In this document: positions 1-6,964 of the stretch, piece after piece
Position numbering within the stretch: position 1 is the first letter of the stretch
Layout: each line of letters begins with the position of its first letter
Assembly (NCBI GenBank): GCA_051873875.1
Contig: JBJEFI010000001.1
Span: 1 to 22,753 of the forward strand
Direction: 5' to 3'
DNA: 22,753 bases
From: JBJEFI01 sp051873875
GTDB lineage: Bacteria; Bacillota; Bacilli; Bacillales; Bacillaceae_G
The notes under the pieces: generated by a model
What the model saw: the letters and a program-made list of their open reading frames with translations, nothing else
Database searches by the model: none
What the model was told of the DNA's origin: nothing
Translations under genes and position numbers: made by a program

Positions 1-674
1 GATGTTGTTGCAATAAAGGAAATGACACTCATTACAAGTGTTAAAACAATTGGCATTACTTTTCGAACAAGAATAAGAGAGGCGATGACAAATAGTACAA
101 GTGCGATAATTAATCCTTTTTTAACACCTTGTTCCGTTTGTTTGTTACTAATATCATCAATAAACATTTTCCCTGTGATGTATGTATGCAATGATGTATT
201 TTCTAGTTTCTTCTCCAAATTTTGTTTTAAAGTAGCAGCAGATTGATTGTCCATATTGGCAGAACCTGATAAGAAAATGGATTTCCCATCTTTTGCTTCT
301 AGTTGATCTTTTAAATCGGGAGTTTCAGTTGGAGAATTAATGGATGTAATGTTAAGTGACTCTTTTTCTTCGTTAATGCTTTTGGTAATTTGCGATATTT
401 CATCTTTTTCACTGTCTGTAAGTGGATTAGCACTTGAAAATACAATAGCAAAACTTTTAATGTCTGAAGTATTCATGCTGTGATTTCGTTGAATGTCTGT
501 TGCCGTAGATGTTAATGTTGTGTTTGGTAATGATACGCTTCCTTTTTTGTCAATGACTGTTGAGAGGGGAGTTGTAAAAACAAATAGAGCGATTAGTGCA
601 ATAGTCCATATTAATAGAATTACAATCTTCCATTTGAAAAGCCGTTGAGCAGGAGTAGGAACCTCCATTGACAT
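1..674 (-). CDS. MMPL/RND-family exporter, N-terminal part (cut by window edge)
   Basis: The first 224 residues of a membrane exporter are visible; the rest lies beyond base 1. The start is the ATG at 674-672, 7 nt after a GGAGG. A second ATG two codons later is less well spaced. The protein has one membrane segment at about residues 15-35, an extracytoplasmic domain of about 150 residues, and then at least two hydrophobic helices from about residue 185 (GLIIALVLFVIASLILV, then PIVLTLVMSVISFIA). This order is typical of the YdfJ/MmpL branch of RND-like transporters, which use the proton gradient to export lipids or drugs. The substrate cannot be told. Family members often sit beside a TetR or MarR regulator, but none is visible here. 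The leader holds inverted repeats that could be operators. Confidence 0.82.
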   Translation of the reverse strand, partial: MSMEVPTPAQRLFKWKIVILLIWTIALIALFVFTTPLSTVIDKKGSVSLPNTTLTSTATDIQRNHSMNTSDIKSFAIVFSSANPLTDSEKDEISQITKSINEEKESLNITSINSPTETPDLKDQLEAKDGKSIFLSGSANMDNQSAATLKQNLEKKLENTSLHTYITGKMFIDDISNKQTEQGVKKGLIIALVLFVIASLILVRKVMPIVLTLVMSVISFIATT

Positions 675-1083
675 TGAAACACCTCCAATATTATTTATTT
701 TTTGAAAGTAATTCAAAAAATGAATAACTCTTCATTTTTTGTCTAACCTTCTGTTTTATAACAGTATGAAAATTCATTCCGTTATATGATTTTGATTATA
801 ATCAATCTAAAAATAACTGTAAATAGTAAAAATTTATACATTTTTCTCTATGTTATAGTCCAATATAAAATAATTTTATATAAGTTACTAAGTACATAGG
901 AAAACAAATATAAAATGATTTTACCTAATAATGATTTGTTATTTGCTGTGTTATATATCAATTATTAGTGAATAATATTATTTTACAAAATAGGATTTTT
1001 TTATTTGAAGTGGTGGCGTCTTATCTATTTTTTGCATGAAAAAGGGTCATACTATTTGATAGAGAAAGAGTGGAGGTTTTTTC
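675..1083. other. Divergent intergenic region (409 bp), very AT-rich
   Basis: This region separates the leftward MMPL gene from the rightward oxidoreductase gene. Besides the TGAA/TTCA dyads it holds a perfect 14-bp palindrome, TTGATTATAATCAA (792-805). It also has a small inverted repeat CTGTT-TTAT-AACAG (751-764) that contains a possible leftward -10 (TTATAA). I found no convincing -35/-10 pair for the rightward gene and no ORF with a ribosome binding site. The part from about 840 to 1000 shows nothing I can name. Confidence 0.5.
698..777 (-). promoter_or_regulatory. Cluster of TGAA/TTCA dyads upstream of the MMPL gene
   Basis: Three inverted repeats with the same half-site lie 24 to 103 nt before the MMPL start. 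One is TTTTTTGAA (698-706) with TTCAAAAAA (712-720). One is CAAAAAATGAA (714-724) with TTCATTTTTTG (731-741). One is ATGAA-AA-TTCAT (766-777). The first two overlap and share TTCAAAAAATGAA, so as RNA only one of those hairpins could form at a time. As DNA they resemble tandem operators for a dimeric repressor. The spacers differ (5, 6 and 2 nt), which weakens the single-regulator idea. AT-rich sequence makes some such repeats likely by chance. Confidence 0.4.
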
Positions 1084-2286
1084 ATGCAATATATAAATGG
1101 CACCCCTTATTTTAAGCGAATCCATACAAATGTAAAACAGTATCCCTATTTAGATAAAAATGAAAGCTGCGACGTTATTGTTATTGGCGGAGGTGTAACA
1201 GGAGCAATAACAGCTTATTATTTTTCTAAATTAGGAATCAAAACAATTGTATTAGAAAAAAATCGAATTGCTCATTGTAGTACAAGTGTAACAACAGCCC
1301 TTTTACAATACGAATTAGATCAAAGCGCAAGTGAACTTATGCAAAGTGTACCGTTAGATACCGTTATTCAAAGTTATCGATTAGGATTAGAAGCACTTTC
1401 TGAAATTGCTATGTTTATAAAAGAAAATGGAAACAATTGCAATTATGTAAAAAGGGATACATTTGTATTTACGGAACAACAGTCTAAAGCACCTCTTTTG
1501 TTAGAAGAATATATAATTCGAAAAGAAAATGGATTTCTTGTGAACTATATTTCAAAAGAAAATAATCCTTTTTCTTTTCATGTTGAAGGAGGTGTTCACT
1601 CTATTGATGGTGGTGCAGAGTTAGACCCATTTTTATATACACATCAATTGTTAGGAGTAGCTGAAAAAAACGGAACAAATATTTATGAAAATACAGAAGT
1701 GATGGAGGTGCAATATTCGCAAGATAAAGTTACTGTTAAAACTTCTTATGAATATGAAGTTACAGGAAAAATAGTAATTGTAGCAACTGGTTATAATACG
1801 TCTTTATTTACAAAGCGACAATTAGGTACAAAAACAATTACATATAATATCGTAACAAAGCCCCTTAGCACGTTAGACGGATGGCCTAATCATATTTTAT
1901 TGCGAGATACACATGAACCGTATCATTATTTAAGAACAACACCTGATAACCGAATCATTATTGGAGGAGAAGATATTCCTTTCACAGAAGCAAATATGAG
2001 TGAACATATAGCAGAGAAGCACTATGGATTATTAGAATCTAAGTTAAAAAGTATGTTTCCATCTATTCCAAATCTAGAGGTGGAATATAGATATTGTGGT
2101 TTGTTTGCAACGACAAAAAATGATTTAGGTTATATTGGGAAAGATCCTAACAATGATAAATTATGGTTCAATTTAGGATACGGAGCAAATGGAATATTAT
2201 TTACTATTTTAGGTGGAAAAATGCTCACATCACTTTATCAGGGAAAACAAGTAGAAGCATTAAATTTATTTGCTATCGATCGTTAA
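1084..2286 (+). CDS. FAD-dependent oxidoreductase (DAO family)
   Basis: A 400-residue flavoprotein of the D-amino-acid oxidase/glycine oxidase superfamily. A Rossmann dinucleotide-binding motif follows a short N-terminal lead: DVIVIGGGVTG (GGGVTG at residues 35-40), with the acidic residue that binds the FAD ribose at the end of strand 2 (IVLEK, Glu58). The C-terminus (LWFNLGYGANGILFT) fits the second FAD-binding segment. The start ATG is 7 nt after GGAGG (1072-1076). Some Bacillus relatives, such as the YhfW type, add a C-terminal Rieske [2Fe-2S] domain. This protein ends before that and has no CxH...CxxH pair. Members oxidise amines or amino acids; the substrate here is unknown. It is a single gene, convergent with DUF779. 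Confidence 0.85.
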   Translation: MQYINGTPYFKRIHTNVKQYPYLDKNESCDVIVIGGGVTGAITAYYFSKLGIKTIVLEKNRIAHCSTSVTTALLQYELDQSASELMQSVPLDTVIQSYRLGLEALSEIAMFIKENGNNCNYVKRDTFVFTEQQSKAPLLLEEYIIRKENGFLVNYISKENNPFSFHVEGGVHSIDGGAELDPFLYTHQLLGVAEKNGTNIYENTEVMEVQYSQDKVTVKTSYEYEVTGKIVIVATGYNTSLFTKRQLGTKTITYNIVTKPLSTLDGWPNHILLRDTHEPYHYLRTTPDNRIIIGGEDIPFTEANMSEHIAEKHYGLLESKLKSMFPSIPNLEVEYRYCGLFATTKNDLGYIGKDPNNDKLWFNLGYGANGILFTILGGKMLTSLYQGKQVEALNLFAIDR

Positions 2287-2322
2287 ACAAAGGGAGGAAA
2301 AATATAATTCCCTCTCTTTGTT
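2286..2322. terminator. Shared hairpin between convergent genes
   Basis: AACAAAGGGAGG (2286-2297) pairs with CCTCTCTTTGTT (2311-2322) over 12 bp with one G-U pair. The stop codons of the two convergent genes (2284-2286 on plus, 2323-2321 on minus) sit at the stem ends. Neither strand has a long U run after the stem, so it may stop transcription weakly or mainly protect the two 3' ends. Confidence 0.55.
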
Positions 2323-2650
2323 AATAAATTTCAGAACGGGTTAAAAAACGAATGCCAAATTGTCCCTCTAATGAGAACATGCCACCACGTCCTTTGACAA
2401 CATCAATGATGAGTTGAGTATGTTTCCAATATGCATATTGATTTTTATGCATATAAAATGGACAATCGCCAATATAGCCTAATAGTGTATCATTATCTCC
2501 AATGATGAGTTCACCGTTTGGATAGCACATTGGTGAACTTCCATCACAACATCCGCCAGATTGATGAAACATTAAATCTCCATATTTTTCTTTTAGCATG
2601 CTAATAACCTGTAATGCTTCTGATGTGGCAATTACTTTTGGTTTCTCCAT
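2321..2650 (-). CDS. DUF779 family protein, partner of aldehyde dehydrogenase
   Basis: A 109-residue soluble protein with the DUF779 signature, a Cys-rich loop HQSGGCCDGSSPMCYP followed by FYMHKNQYAYW. I chose the ATG at 2650-2648, giving MEKPKVIATSEAL. AAGGAG lies 6 nt upstream of it, against 3 nt for the ATG just before. A longer in-frame start at 2692 would read through a terminator hairpin and is unlikely. DUF779 genes commonly lie next to acetaldehyde-type aldehyde dehydrogenases, as here. The conserved Cys and His residues suggest metal or thiol chemistry, but I know of no proven function. It is transcribed after the dehydrogenase, apparently only by read-through of the terminator between them. 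Confidence 0.85.
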   Translation of the reverse strand: MEKPKVIATSEALQVISMLKEKYGDLMFHQSGGCCDGSSPMCYPNGELIIGDNDTLLGYIGDCPFYMHKNQYAYWKHTQLIIDVVKGRGGMFSLEGQFGIRFLTRSEIY

Positions 2651-2665
2651 CATATACTCCTTTTG

Positions 2666-2698
2666 AAAAAAGCGAGATAACCATAAAGGCATCTCGCT
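2666..2698 (-). terminator. Intrinsic terminator between aldehyde dehydrogenase and DUF779
   Basis: On the minus strand AGCGAGAT (2698-2691) pairs with ATCTCGCT (2678-2671), with an inner CC/GG pair, and is followed directly by six T (2671-2666). The DUF779 ribosome binding site starts only a few bases further on. The position suggests partial termination that lowers DUF779 expression relative to the dehydrogenase. Confidence 0.75.
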
Positions 2699-2708
2699 CT
2701 ATTTTGTA

Positions 2709-4229
2709 TTAAAAGAATCCTAATTTTTCTTGACTGTAAGATACTAACATATTTTTTGTTTGCTGATAGTGGTCTAACATCATTTTATGTGTTTCACGAC
2801 CGATACCAGACATTTTGTAGCCTCCAAAAGCAGCGTGAGCAGGGTAGCTATGATAGTTGTTAATCCAGACACGTCCAGCTTCAATGTTCCGTCCAAATTG
2901 GAAAGCAGTATGCATATCCCGAGTCCAAACACCAGCACCTAAGCCATATAGTGTATCATTCGCAATTTGAAGTGCTTCTTCTTTATCTTTAAACGTTGTA
3001 ACGGATACGACTGGACCGAAAATTTCTTCTTGGAAGATGCGCATCTTATTGTTTCCCTTGAAAACAGTTGGTTTAACATAATAACCGTTGGCAAGGTCTC
3101 CCTCTAAGAAGGTACGTTCTCCACCAGCTAATACTTCTGCCCCTTCTTGTTTTCCAATGTTTAAGTAAGATAAAATTTTCTCTAGTTGTTCCTGAGATGC
3201 CTGTGCCCCAATCATTGTATCTGTATCTAGTGGGTTTCCTTGTTTAATATTAGCAACTCGCACTAGTGCACGATCCATAAATTCTTCATAAATTGATTCT
3301 TGAATAAGGGCACGAGAAGGACAAGTACATACTTCACCTTGGTTTAATGCGAACATTGTAAATCCTTCTAGTGCTTTATCAAAGAATGTATCATCTTCTT
3401 TTAAAACATCTTCAAAGAAAATATTTGGTGATTTTCCGCCTAATTCAAGTGTAACAGGAATAATATTTTGTGAGGCATATTGCATAATTAAACGTCCAGT
3501 AGTTGTTTCACCAGTAAATGCTACTTTGTTTATTCGATTACTAGAAGCGAGTGGTTTTCCAGCTTCTAAGCCGAAGCCATTGACAACATTAAGAACACCA
3601 GATGGTAAAATATCTTGAATTAGCTCCATTAATACAAGAATAGAAGACGGAGTTTGCTCAGCGGGTTTTAAAACAATTGTATTACCGGCTGCTAATGCAG
3701 GTGCAATCTTCCATGTTGCCATTAAAATTGGGAAGTTCCATGGAATAATTTGACCGACAACACCAATTGGCTCTTTAAAATGATAGGCCACTGTATTGGC
3801 ATCTATTTCAGCAAGAGAACTTTCTTGCGCACGAATGGCCCCAGCAAAATAACGGAAATGGTCAATTGCTAATGGAATATCAGCAGCTAATGTTTCACGT
3901 ACAGGTTTGCCATTTTCCCACGTTTCTGCTACTGCTAAATATTCTAAGTTTTGTTCCATTCTATCAGCAATTCGATTTAGGATATTCGCTCTTTCAACGG
4001 CAGAAGTGCGCCCCCAAGCTTCTTTTGCCTCATGGGCAGCATCAAGGGCTAATTCAATATCTTCATAATTTGAACGAGGTACTTCACAAAAGACATGACC
4101 AGTAACAGGTGTAATGTTTTTAAAATACTCTCCACTTACTGGTGGTACCCATTTCCCACCAATAAAGTTCTCGTATCGTGTTTTAAATGAAACGATTGCG
4201 TTTGATGTGCCAGGCTGCTCATAAATCAT
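2709..4229 (-). CDS. NAD-dependent aldehyde dehydrogenase (AldB/ExaC, acetaldehyde type)
   Basis: A full-length 506-residue cytoplasmic enzyme that oxidises aldehydes, probably acetaldehyde, to carboxylic acids with NAD(P)+. Visible landmarks are PWNFP with Asn165, the cofactor-binding segment VLKPAEQTP (186-194), FTGET (238-242), LELGGKSPN with general base Glu262, and the active-site segment NQGEVCTCPSR with catalytic Cys301. The spacing from Glu262 to Cys301 is longer than in many ALDHs; this and the extra Cys303 fit the ExaC/AldB branch. The ATG start lies 5 nt after an AGGGGGATG-like binding site. DUF779 follows it, a known pairing. A cre-like site about 50 nt upstream suggests CcpA repression when a preferred sugar is present. 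The exact substrate is inferred from the family. Confidence 0.93.
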   Translation of the reverse strand: MIYEQPGTSNAIVSFKTRYENFIGGKWVPPVSGEYFKNITPVTGHVFCEVPRSNYEDIELALDAAHEAKEAWGRTSAVERANILNRIADRMEQNLEYLAVAETWENGKPVRETLAADIPLAIDHFRYFAGAIRAQESSLAEIDANTVAYHFKEPIGVVGQIIPWNFPILMATWKIAPALAAGNTIVLKPAEQTPSSILVLMELIQDILPSGVLNVVNGFGLEAGKPLASSNRINKVAFTGETTTGRLIMQYASQNIIPVTLELGGKSPNIFFEDVLKEDDTFFDKALEGFTMFALNQGEVCTCPSRALIQESIYEEFMDRALVRVANIKQGNPLDTDTMIGAQASQEQLEKILSYLNIGKQEGAEVLAGGERTFLEGDLANGYYVKPTVFKGNNKMRIFQEEIFGPVVSVTTFKDKEEALQIANDTLYGLGAGVWTRDMHTAFQFGRNIEAGRVWINNYHSYPAHAAFGGYKMSGIGRETHKMMLDHYQQTKNMLVSYSQEKLGFF

Positions 4230-4277
4230 ATTTTCATCCCCCTTTTATAAAGTTGTTTAATAGATAGCTAATACGTA

Positions 4278-4291
4278 TGTAAGCGCATACA
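4278..4291 (-). promoter_or_regulatory. cre-like CcpA site upstream of aldehyde dehydrogenase
   Basis: TGTAAGCGCATACA (plus strand) matches the catabolite-responsive element TGWNANCGNTNWCA at all but one defined position and is nearly palindromic. It ends about 48 nt before the aldehyde dehydrogenase start, a usual place for CcpA repression. I could not fix a convincing -35/-10 pair for the gene. Confidence 0.6.
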
Positions 4292-4496
4292 TAAAGGTGT
4301 TTTACAGCTACAATCACATCATACACAAAATCAAGTACAAATATTGTCGTTTTAAGGGGGAGGCAACCATAAATTTTTCGACAATTAAATGGTAAATAAA
4401 AGTTAAATAAAGTAGAGTTTTGATGAAAAAGGAATTTTGTAGGCGATATCGAATAAATATAAAATAAACCTATACACAAATTTCATTTATTTCATG

Positions 4497-4502
4497 TATA
4501 AT
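4497..4502 (+). promoter_or_regulatory. Possible -10 element of yuaF
   Basis: A consensus TATAAT lies 54 nt before the yuaF start codon. The -35 position (4474-4479, ACACAA) is poor, so an activator or another sigma factor may be involved. Confidence 0.35.
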
Positions 4503-4556
4503 AAATAGTAAATAATGATATTAATAGAAAATATCAACAATGTCAGGGGTGAGAAT

Positions 4557-5051
4557 ATGTTAAACTTTTACTTATTTTGTTTTATGTTAGGTGTAATATA
4601 TGTCGTTGTTATGTTAATAGTAGGGGATATATTAGACCTAAGTTTTCTGCATATTCCGTTTTTATCCTCAACGACACTTTTATCTTTTTTAGTAAGCTTT
4701 GGTGCTACTGGACTATATTTAGAACAAATGTATAATTTTCCATTATATAAAGACTTAGCGCTTTCTATCATTGTCGGGGCGATTGTATTTTTTCTTATAT
4801 TCTTCCTTGTTGCACTCCCACTCCAGCGTTCTGAAAAAAGTGCAGCAAAATCTATTCAAGATATGGTTGGTCTAATTGCAACGGTAACAGTTCCTTGTGA
4901 GGGAGATAAGATTGGTGAGATTGTTTATTCCCAAAATCAATTTCGTTTAAATGGGCCATGTAAATCCTCTACAAAAGAAGAAATTAAACAAGGGGATTCA
5001 GTGCGTATCACGCGAATAGAAGATGGAATTTTTTATATCGTAAAGGAATAA
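4557..5051 (+). CDS. yuaF: NfeD-like membrane protein YuaF
   Basis: A 164-residue NfeD-family protein with three membrane helices (about residues 4-24, 35-55 and 66-88). A C-terminal soluble beta-barrel (OB-fold) domain follows from about residue 98, containing GLIATVTVPCEG and a final GDSVRITRIEDGIFYIV. I start at the ATG at 4557, preceded by AGGGGTGA. An in-frame ATG at 4515 would add 14 residues without a binding site. NfeD-like proteins of this short type are encoded next to flotillins and help organise membrane microdomains; in B. subtilis the order is yuaF-floT-yuaI. Here floT follows after 84 bp, but no yuaI is seen. Confidence 0.88.
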   Translation: MLNFYLFCFMLGVIYVVVMLIVGDILDLSFLHIPFLSSTTLLSFLVSFGATGLYLEQMYNFPLYKDLALSIIVGAIVFFLIFFLVALPLQRSEKSAAKSIQDMVGLIATVTVPCEGDKIGEIVYSQNQFRLNGPCKSSTKEEIKQGDSVRITRIEDGIFYIVKE

Positions 5052-5103
5052 TTTTGGTGAATAATGGATGAGAAATGATGTTTCCATCCATTATTTGTCA
5101 AAA
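5052..5103 (+). promoter_or_regulatory. Long intercistronic hairpin between yuaF and floT
   Basis: The sequence just after the yuaF stop folds into one long stem: TTTTG (5052-5056) with CAAAA (5099-5103), three G-U pairs, AATAATGGATG (5060-5070) with CATCCATTATT (5085-5095), and after a one-base bulge GAAA with TTTC around a TGATG loop. That is about 23 pairs. No U run follows, so it is not a normal terminator. It could block exonucleases, be cut by an RNase, or set the ratio of the two proteins. Confidence 0.6.
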
Positions 5104-5135
5104 TAAAAATATAAAATTTAAGAGGGGGAAGATTA

Positions 5136-6581
5136 ATGGACATTCCAATTATACCGATTATTGCTGCTGTTGTTGTACTATTGTTAGTTGCATTTTTAGC
5201 GTTTTATTATCGTACAGTACCAGCAAATAAAGCGATGATCGTAACAGGTGCAATGATTAAAGAGGGGATTAAGGTTGTAAAGGCAGGGGGAACGTTTGTT
5301 TTTCCAATTATTCAACAATCTCAAAATTTAAGTTTAGAGGTACATACGATTAATATTCAAACGCCAGAAGTATATACAGAGCAAGGTGTACCAGTTATGG
5401 TAGATGGCGTTGCCCAAGTAAAGGTTAAAGGGGATATTGAAAGTATTCTAACAGCTGCTGAACAGTTTTTAGGGAAATCTTCTGAAGAGTTATGTAACAT
5501 TGCTCAAGAAACGTTAGAAGGACATTTACGTGCCATTTTGGGACAAATGACAGTAGAAGAAGTGTATAAAAACCGCGATAAGTTCGCACAAGATGTTCAA
5601 AATGTAGCAGTAACAGATTTGAATAAAATGGGATTACAAATTGTTTCTTTTACAATTCGCGATGTAAAAGATAAAAATGGTTATTTATCAGCTCTAGGGC
5701 GTCCACAGATTGCTGCTGTTGTTAGGGATGCAGAAATCGCCGAAGCAAATGCAGCCCGTGATGAACAAATCGCTAAATCTCGCGCATCAGAAGAAGGGAA
5801 AAAAGCACAATTTATTGCTGAAACAAATATTTCTGAAGCTGAAAAAGCGATGGAAGTAAAAAAAGCAGAATTTAAAAAAGAACAAGACATGAAACGAGCA
5901 GATGCTGACCAAGCGTATAAATTACAAGAAGCAGTAGCGTTACAAAAAGTAAAAGAACAAGAAATGGAAATTAAAGTTATTGAGAGACAAAAACAAATTG
6001 AAGTAGAAGAAAAAGAGATTATGCGTCGTGAAAAACAATACGATGCAGAAGTACGTAAAAAAGCAGATGCAGATCGTTATATGGTAGAGCAAGCGGCAGA
6101 AGCTGATAAAGCACGCCAAATTCGTGAAGCAGATGCACATCAATATCGTATTGAAGCAGAGGCAAAGGCAGATGCAGAACGTGTTCGCTTAGCAGGTATT
6201 GCAAAGGCAGATGCTGAAAGAGTAGAAGGTTTAGCGGAAGCGGAAGTTATTCGTCAAAAAGGTTTAGCAGAAGCAGAAGCGAAAGATAAAATTGCGGAAG
6301 CAATGAAGAAATATGGCGAAGCAGCAATCGCTGAAATGATTATCAAACAATTCCCAGATATCGCTCGTGCAATTGCAGAACCATTAAGTGCAACAGATAA
6401 GATGGTTATTATTGATAGTGGTGATGGTAAGGGAGCCAATAAAGTAACTGGTTATGTAACAGATTTAATTGCTCAATTGCCAGAAACAGTTGGTGCTCTA
6501 ACTGGGGTCGATTTAACAAAGGTTTTAGAAAAACTAGCGGCAAATGATCAACCTAAAAAAGTAGAAGTTGAAGTAGATTAA
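5136..6581 (+). CDS. floT: Flotillin FloT
   Basis: A 481-residue flotillin, a scaffold of functional membrane microdomains. The N-terminus carries one hydrophobic segment (about residues 5-25, IIPIIAAVVVLLLVAFLAFY). An SPFH/PHB domain (about 30-190, from PANKAMIVTGAMIKEG to IVSFTIRDVKD) follows. A long charged coiled coil rich in Glu-Ala repeats spans about 200-400 and ends with GLAEAEVIRQKGLAEAEAKD, the flotillin signature. A shorter C-terminal tail completes it. Length and order match B. subtilis FloT (about 509 residues) with a shorter tail. The binding site is AGAGGGGGAAG before ATG at 5136. It is the second gene of the yuaF-floT operon and ends in a strong terminator. In Bacillus it affects membrane fluidity, protein secretion and signalling. 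Confidence 0.95.
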   Translation: MDIPIIPIIAAVVVLLLVAFLAFYYRTVPANKAMIVTGAMIKEGIKVVKAGGTFVFPIIQQSQNLSLEVHTINIQTPEVYTEQGVPVMVDGVAQVKVKGDIESILTAAEQFLGKSSEELCNIAQETLEGHLRAILGQMTVEEVYKNRDKFAQDVQNVAVTDLNKMGLQIVSFTIRDVKDKNGYLSALGRPQIAAVVRDAEIAEANAARDEQIAKSRASEEGKKAQFIAETNISEAEKAMEVKKAEFKKEQDMKRADADQAYKLQEAVALQKVKEQEMEIKVIERQKQIEVEEKEIMRREKQYDAEVRKKADADRYMVEQAAEADKARQIREADAHQYRIEAEAKADAERVRLAGIAKADAERVEGLAEAEVIRQKGLAEAEAKDKIAEAMKKYGEAAIAEMIIKQFPDIARAIAEPLSATDKMVIIDSGDGKGANKVTGYVTDLIAQLPETVGALTGVDLTKVLEKLAANDQPKKVEVEVD

Positions 6582-6584
6582 GAG

Positions 6585-6615
6585 AAAGAGTGTGTTCTAT
6601 GAACACACTCTTTTT
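6585..6615 (+). terminator. Intrinsic terminator of yuaF-floT
   Basis: A perfect 13-bp stem, AAAGAGTGTGTTC (6585-6597) and GAACACACTCTTT (6601-6613), with a TAT loop runs into TTTTT. It starts 4 nt after the floT stop. Confidence 0.9.
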
Positions 6616-6626
6616 AAATTATTATA

Positions 6627-6655
6627 TTGAAAAATATCCAATATTTAGATATAAT
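6627..6655 (+). promoter_or_regulatory. Near-consensus sigma-A promoter of the small membrane protein gene
   Basis: TTGAAA (6627-6632), a 17-nt spacer and TATAAT (6650-6655) form one of the best promoters in the window. The start point would fall near 6662, inside the cre-like site. Confidence 0.75.
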
Positions 6656-6658
6656 AAT

Positions 6659-6672
6659 TGTAAGCGCTACCA
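6659..6672 (+). promoter_or_regulatory. cre-like CcpA site overlapping the transcription start
   Basis: TGTAAGCGCTACCA matches TGWNANCGNTNWCA with one mismatch and lies directly after the -10 TATAAT, where bound CcpA would block initiation. This predicts repression of the 63-residue membrane protein, and of any gene read through downstream, when a preferred sugar is present. Confidence 0.6.
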
Positions 6673-6690
6673 TAAAATTGGAGGAATGAT

Positions 6691-6882
6691 ATGTGGAATA
6701 AAGAAGCATTATATTTATTAGCATTAATGTTTGTGATAGTTGGAGCAATAATAATTGGAATGAACTACATAAAAGAGGTTTCTCACTATTTATTCACTAC
6801 AAATGTAGTAACAGGTATTTGTTGCTGTATTTTTGGAGTAATAGCAATAGGATACTCTTTTAAAGTACGAGTAGCAAAATAG
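6691..6882 (+). CDS. Small two-helix membrane protein, function unknown
   Basis: A 63-residue protein made mostly of two membrane helices (about residues 7-25 and 38-56) joined by a short polar turn, with a basic tail (KVRVAK). Cys residues cluster in the second helix (GICCCIFG). A clear GGAGG lies 6 nt before the ATG. I do not recognise the family. It has its own strong promoter with a cre-like site, so it is probably a real gene under carbon control. It is separated from floT by a terminator, so it is not part of that operon and is not the YuaI seen after floT in B. subtilis. No terminator follows it, so transcripts may continue into the RraA-like gene 82 bp downstream. Confidence 0.75.
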   Translation: MWNKEALYLLALMFVIVGAIIIGMNYIKEVSHYLFTTNVVTGICCCIFGVIAIGYSFKVRVAK

Positions 6883-6964
6883 TTTAAAATAAATAATTTC
6901 ATTTTTTAGAAGGAAAAAAGAATCAAAGAACGAAATAATTAAGGATGCTAGGAAGGAGGAAGTA

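Larger units (their letters stand above)
4230..4556. other. Divergent intergenic region between aldehyde dehydrogenase and yuaF
   Basis: These 327 bp hold the leftward cre-like site and a rightward -10 element. A possible 81-residue leftward ORF crosses the region, but it has no ribosome binding site and overlaps the cre-like site, so I do not call it. I looked for a sigma-54 (-24/-12) promoter, which some aldehyde dehydrogenase operons use, and saw none. I also saw no SigW-type TGAAAC/CGTA pair, although SigW drives yuaF-floT in B. subtilis. Confidence 0.5.

Noticed and set aside
22..246. 74-residue plus-strand ORF
   Set aside because: It lies opposite the MMPL gene, has no binding site, and its composition is that of an antisense shadow.
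2651..2692. Longer start for DUF779 (adding 14 residues)
   Set aside because: The added codons are the terminator hairpin and its T run; AAGGAG points to the ATG at 2650.
4234..4479. 81-residue minus-strand ORF upstream of the aldehyde dehydrogenase
   Set aside because: It has no ribosome binding site, overlaps the cre-like site and promoter region, and shows no recognisable domain.
5681..6439. Several antisense ORFs inside floT
   Set aside because: They arise from the Glu-Ala-rich codon pattern of the flotillin coiled coil read backwards; none has a binding site.
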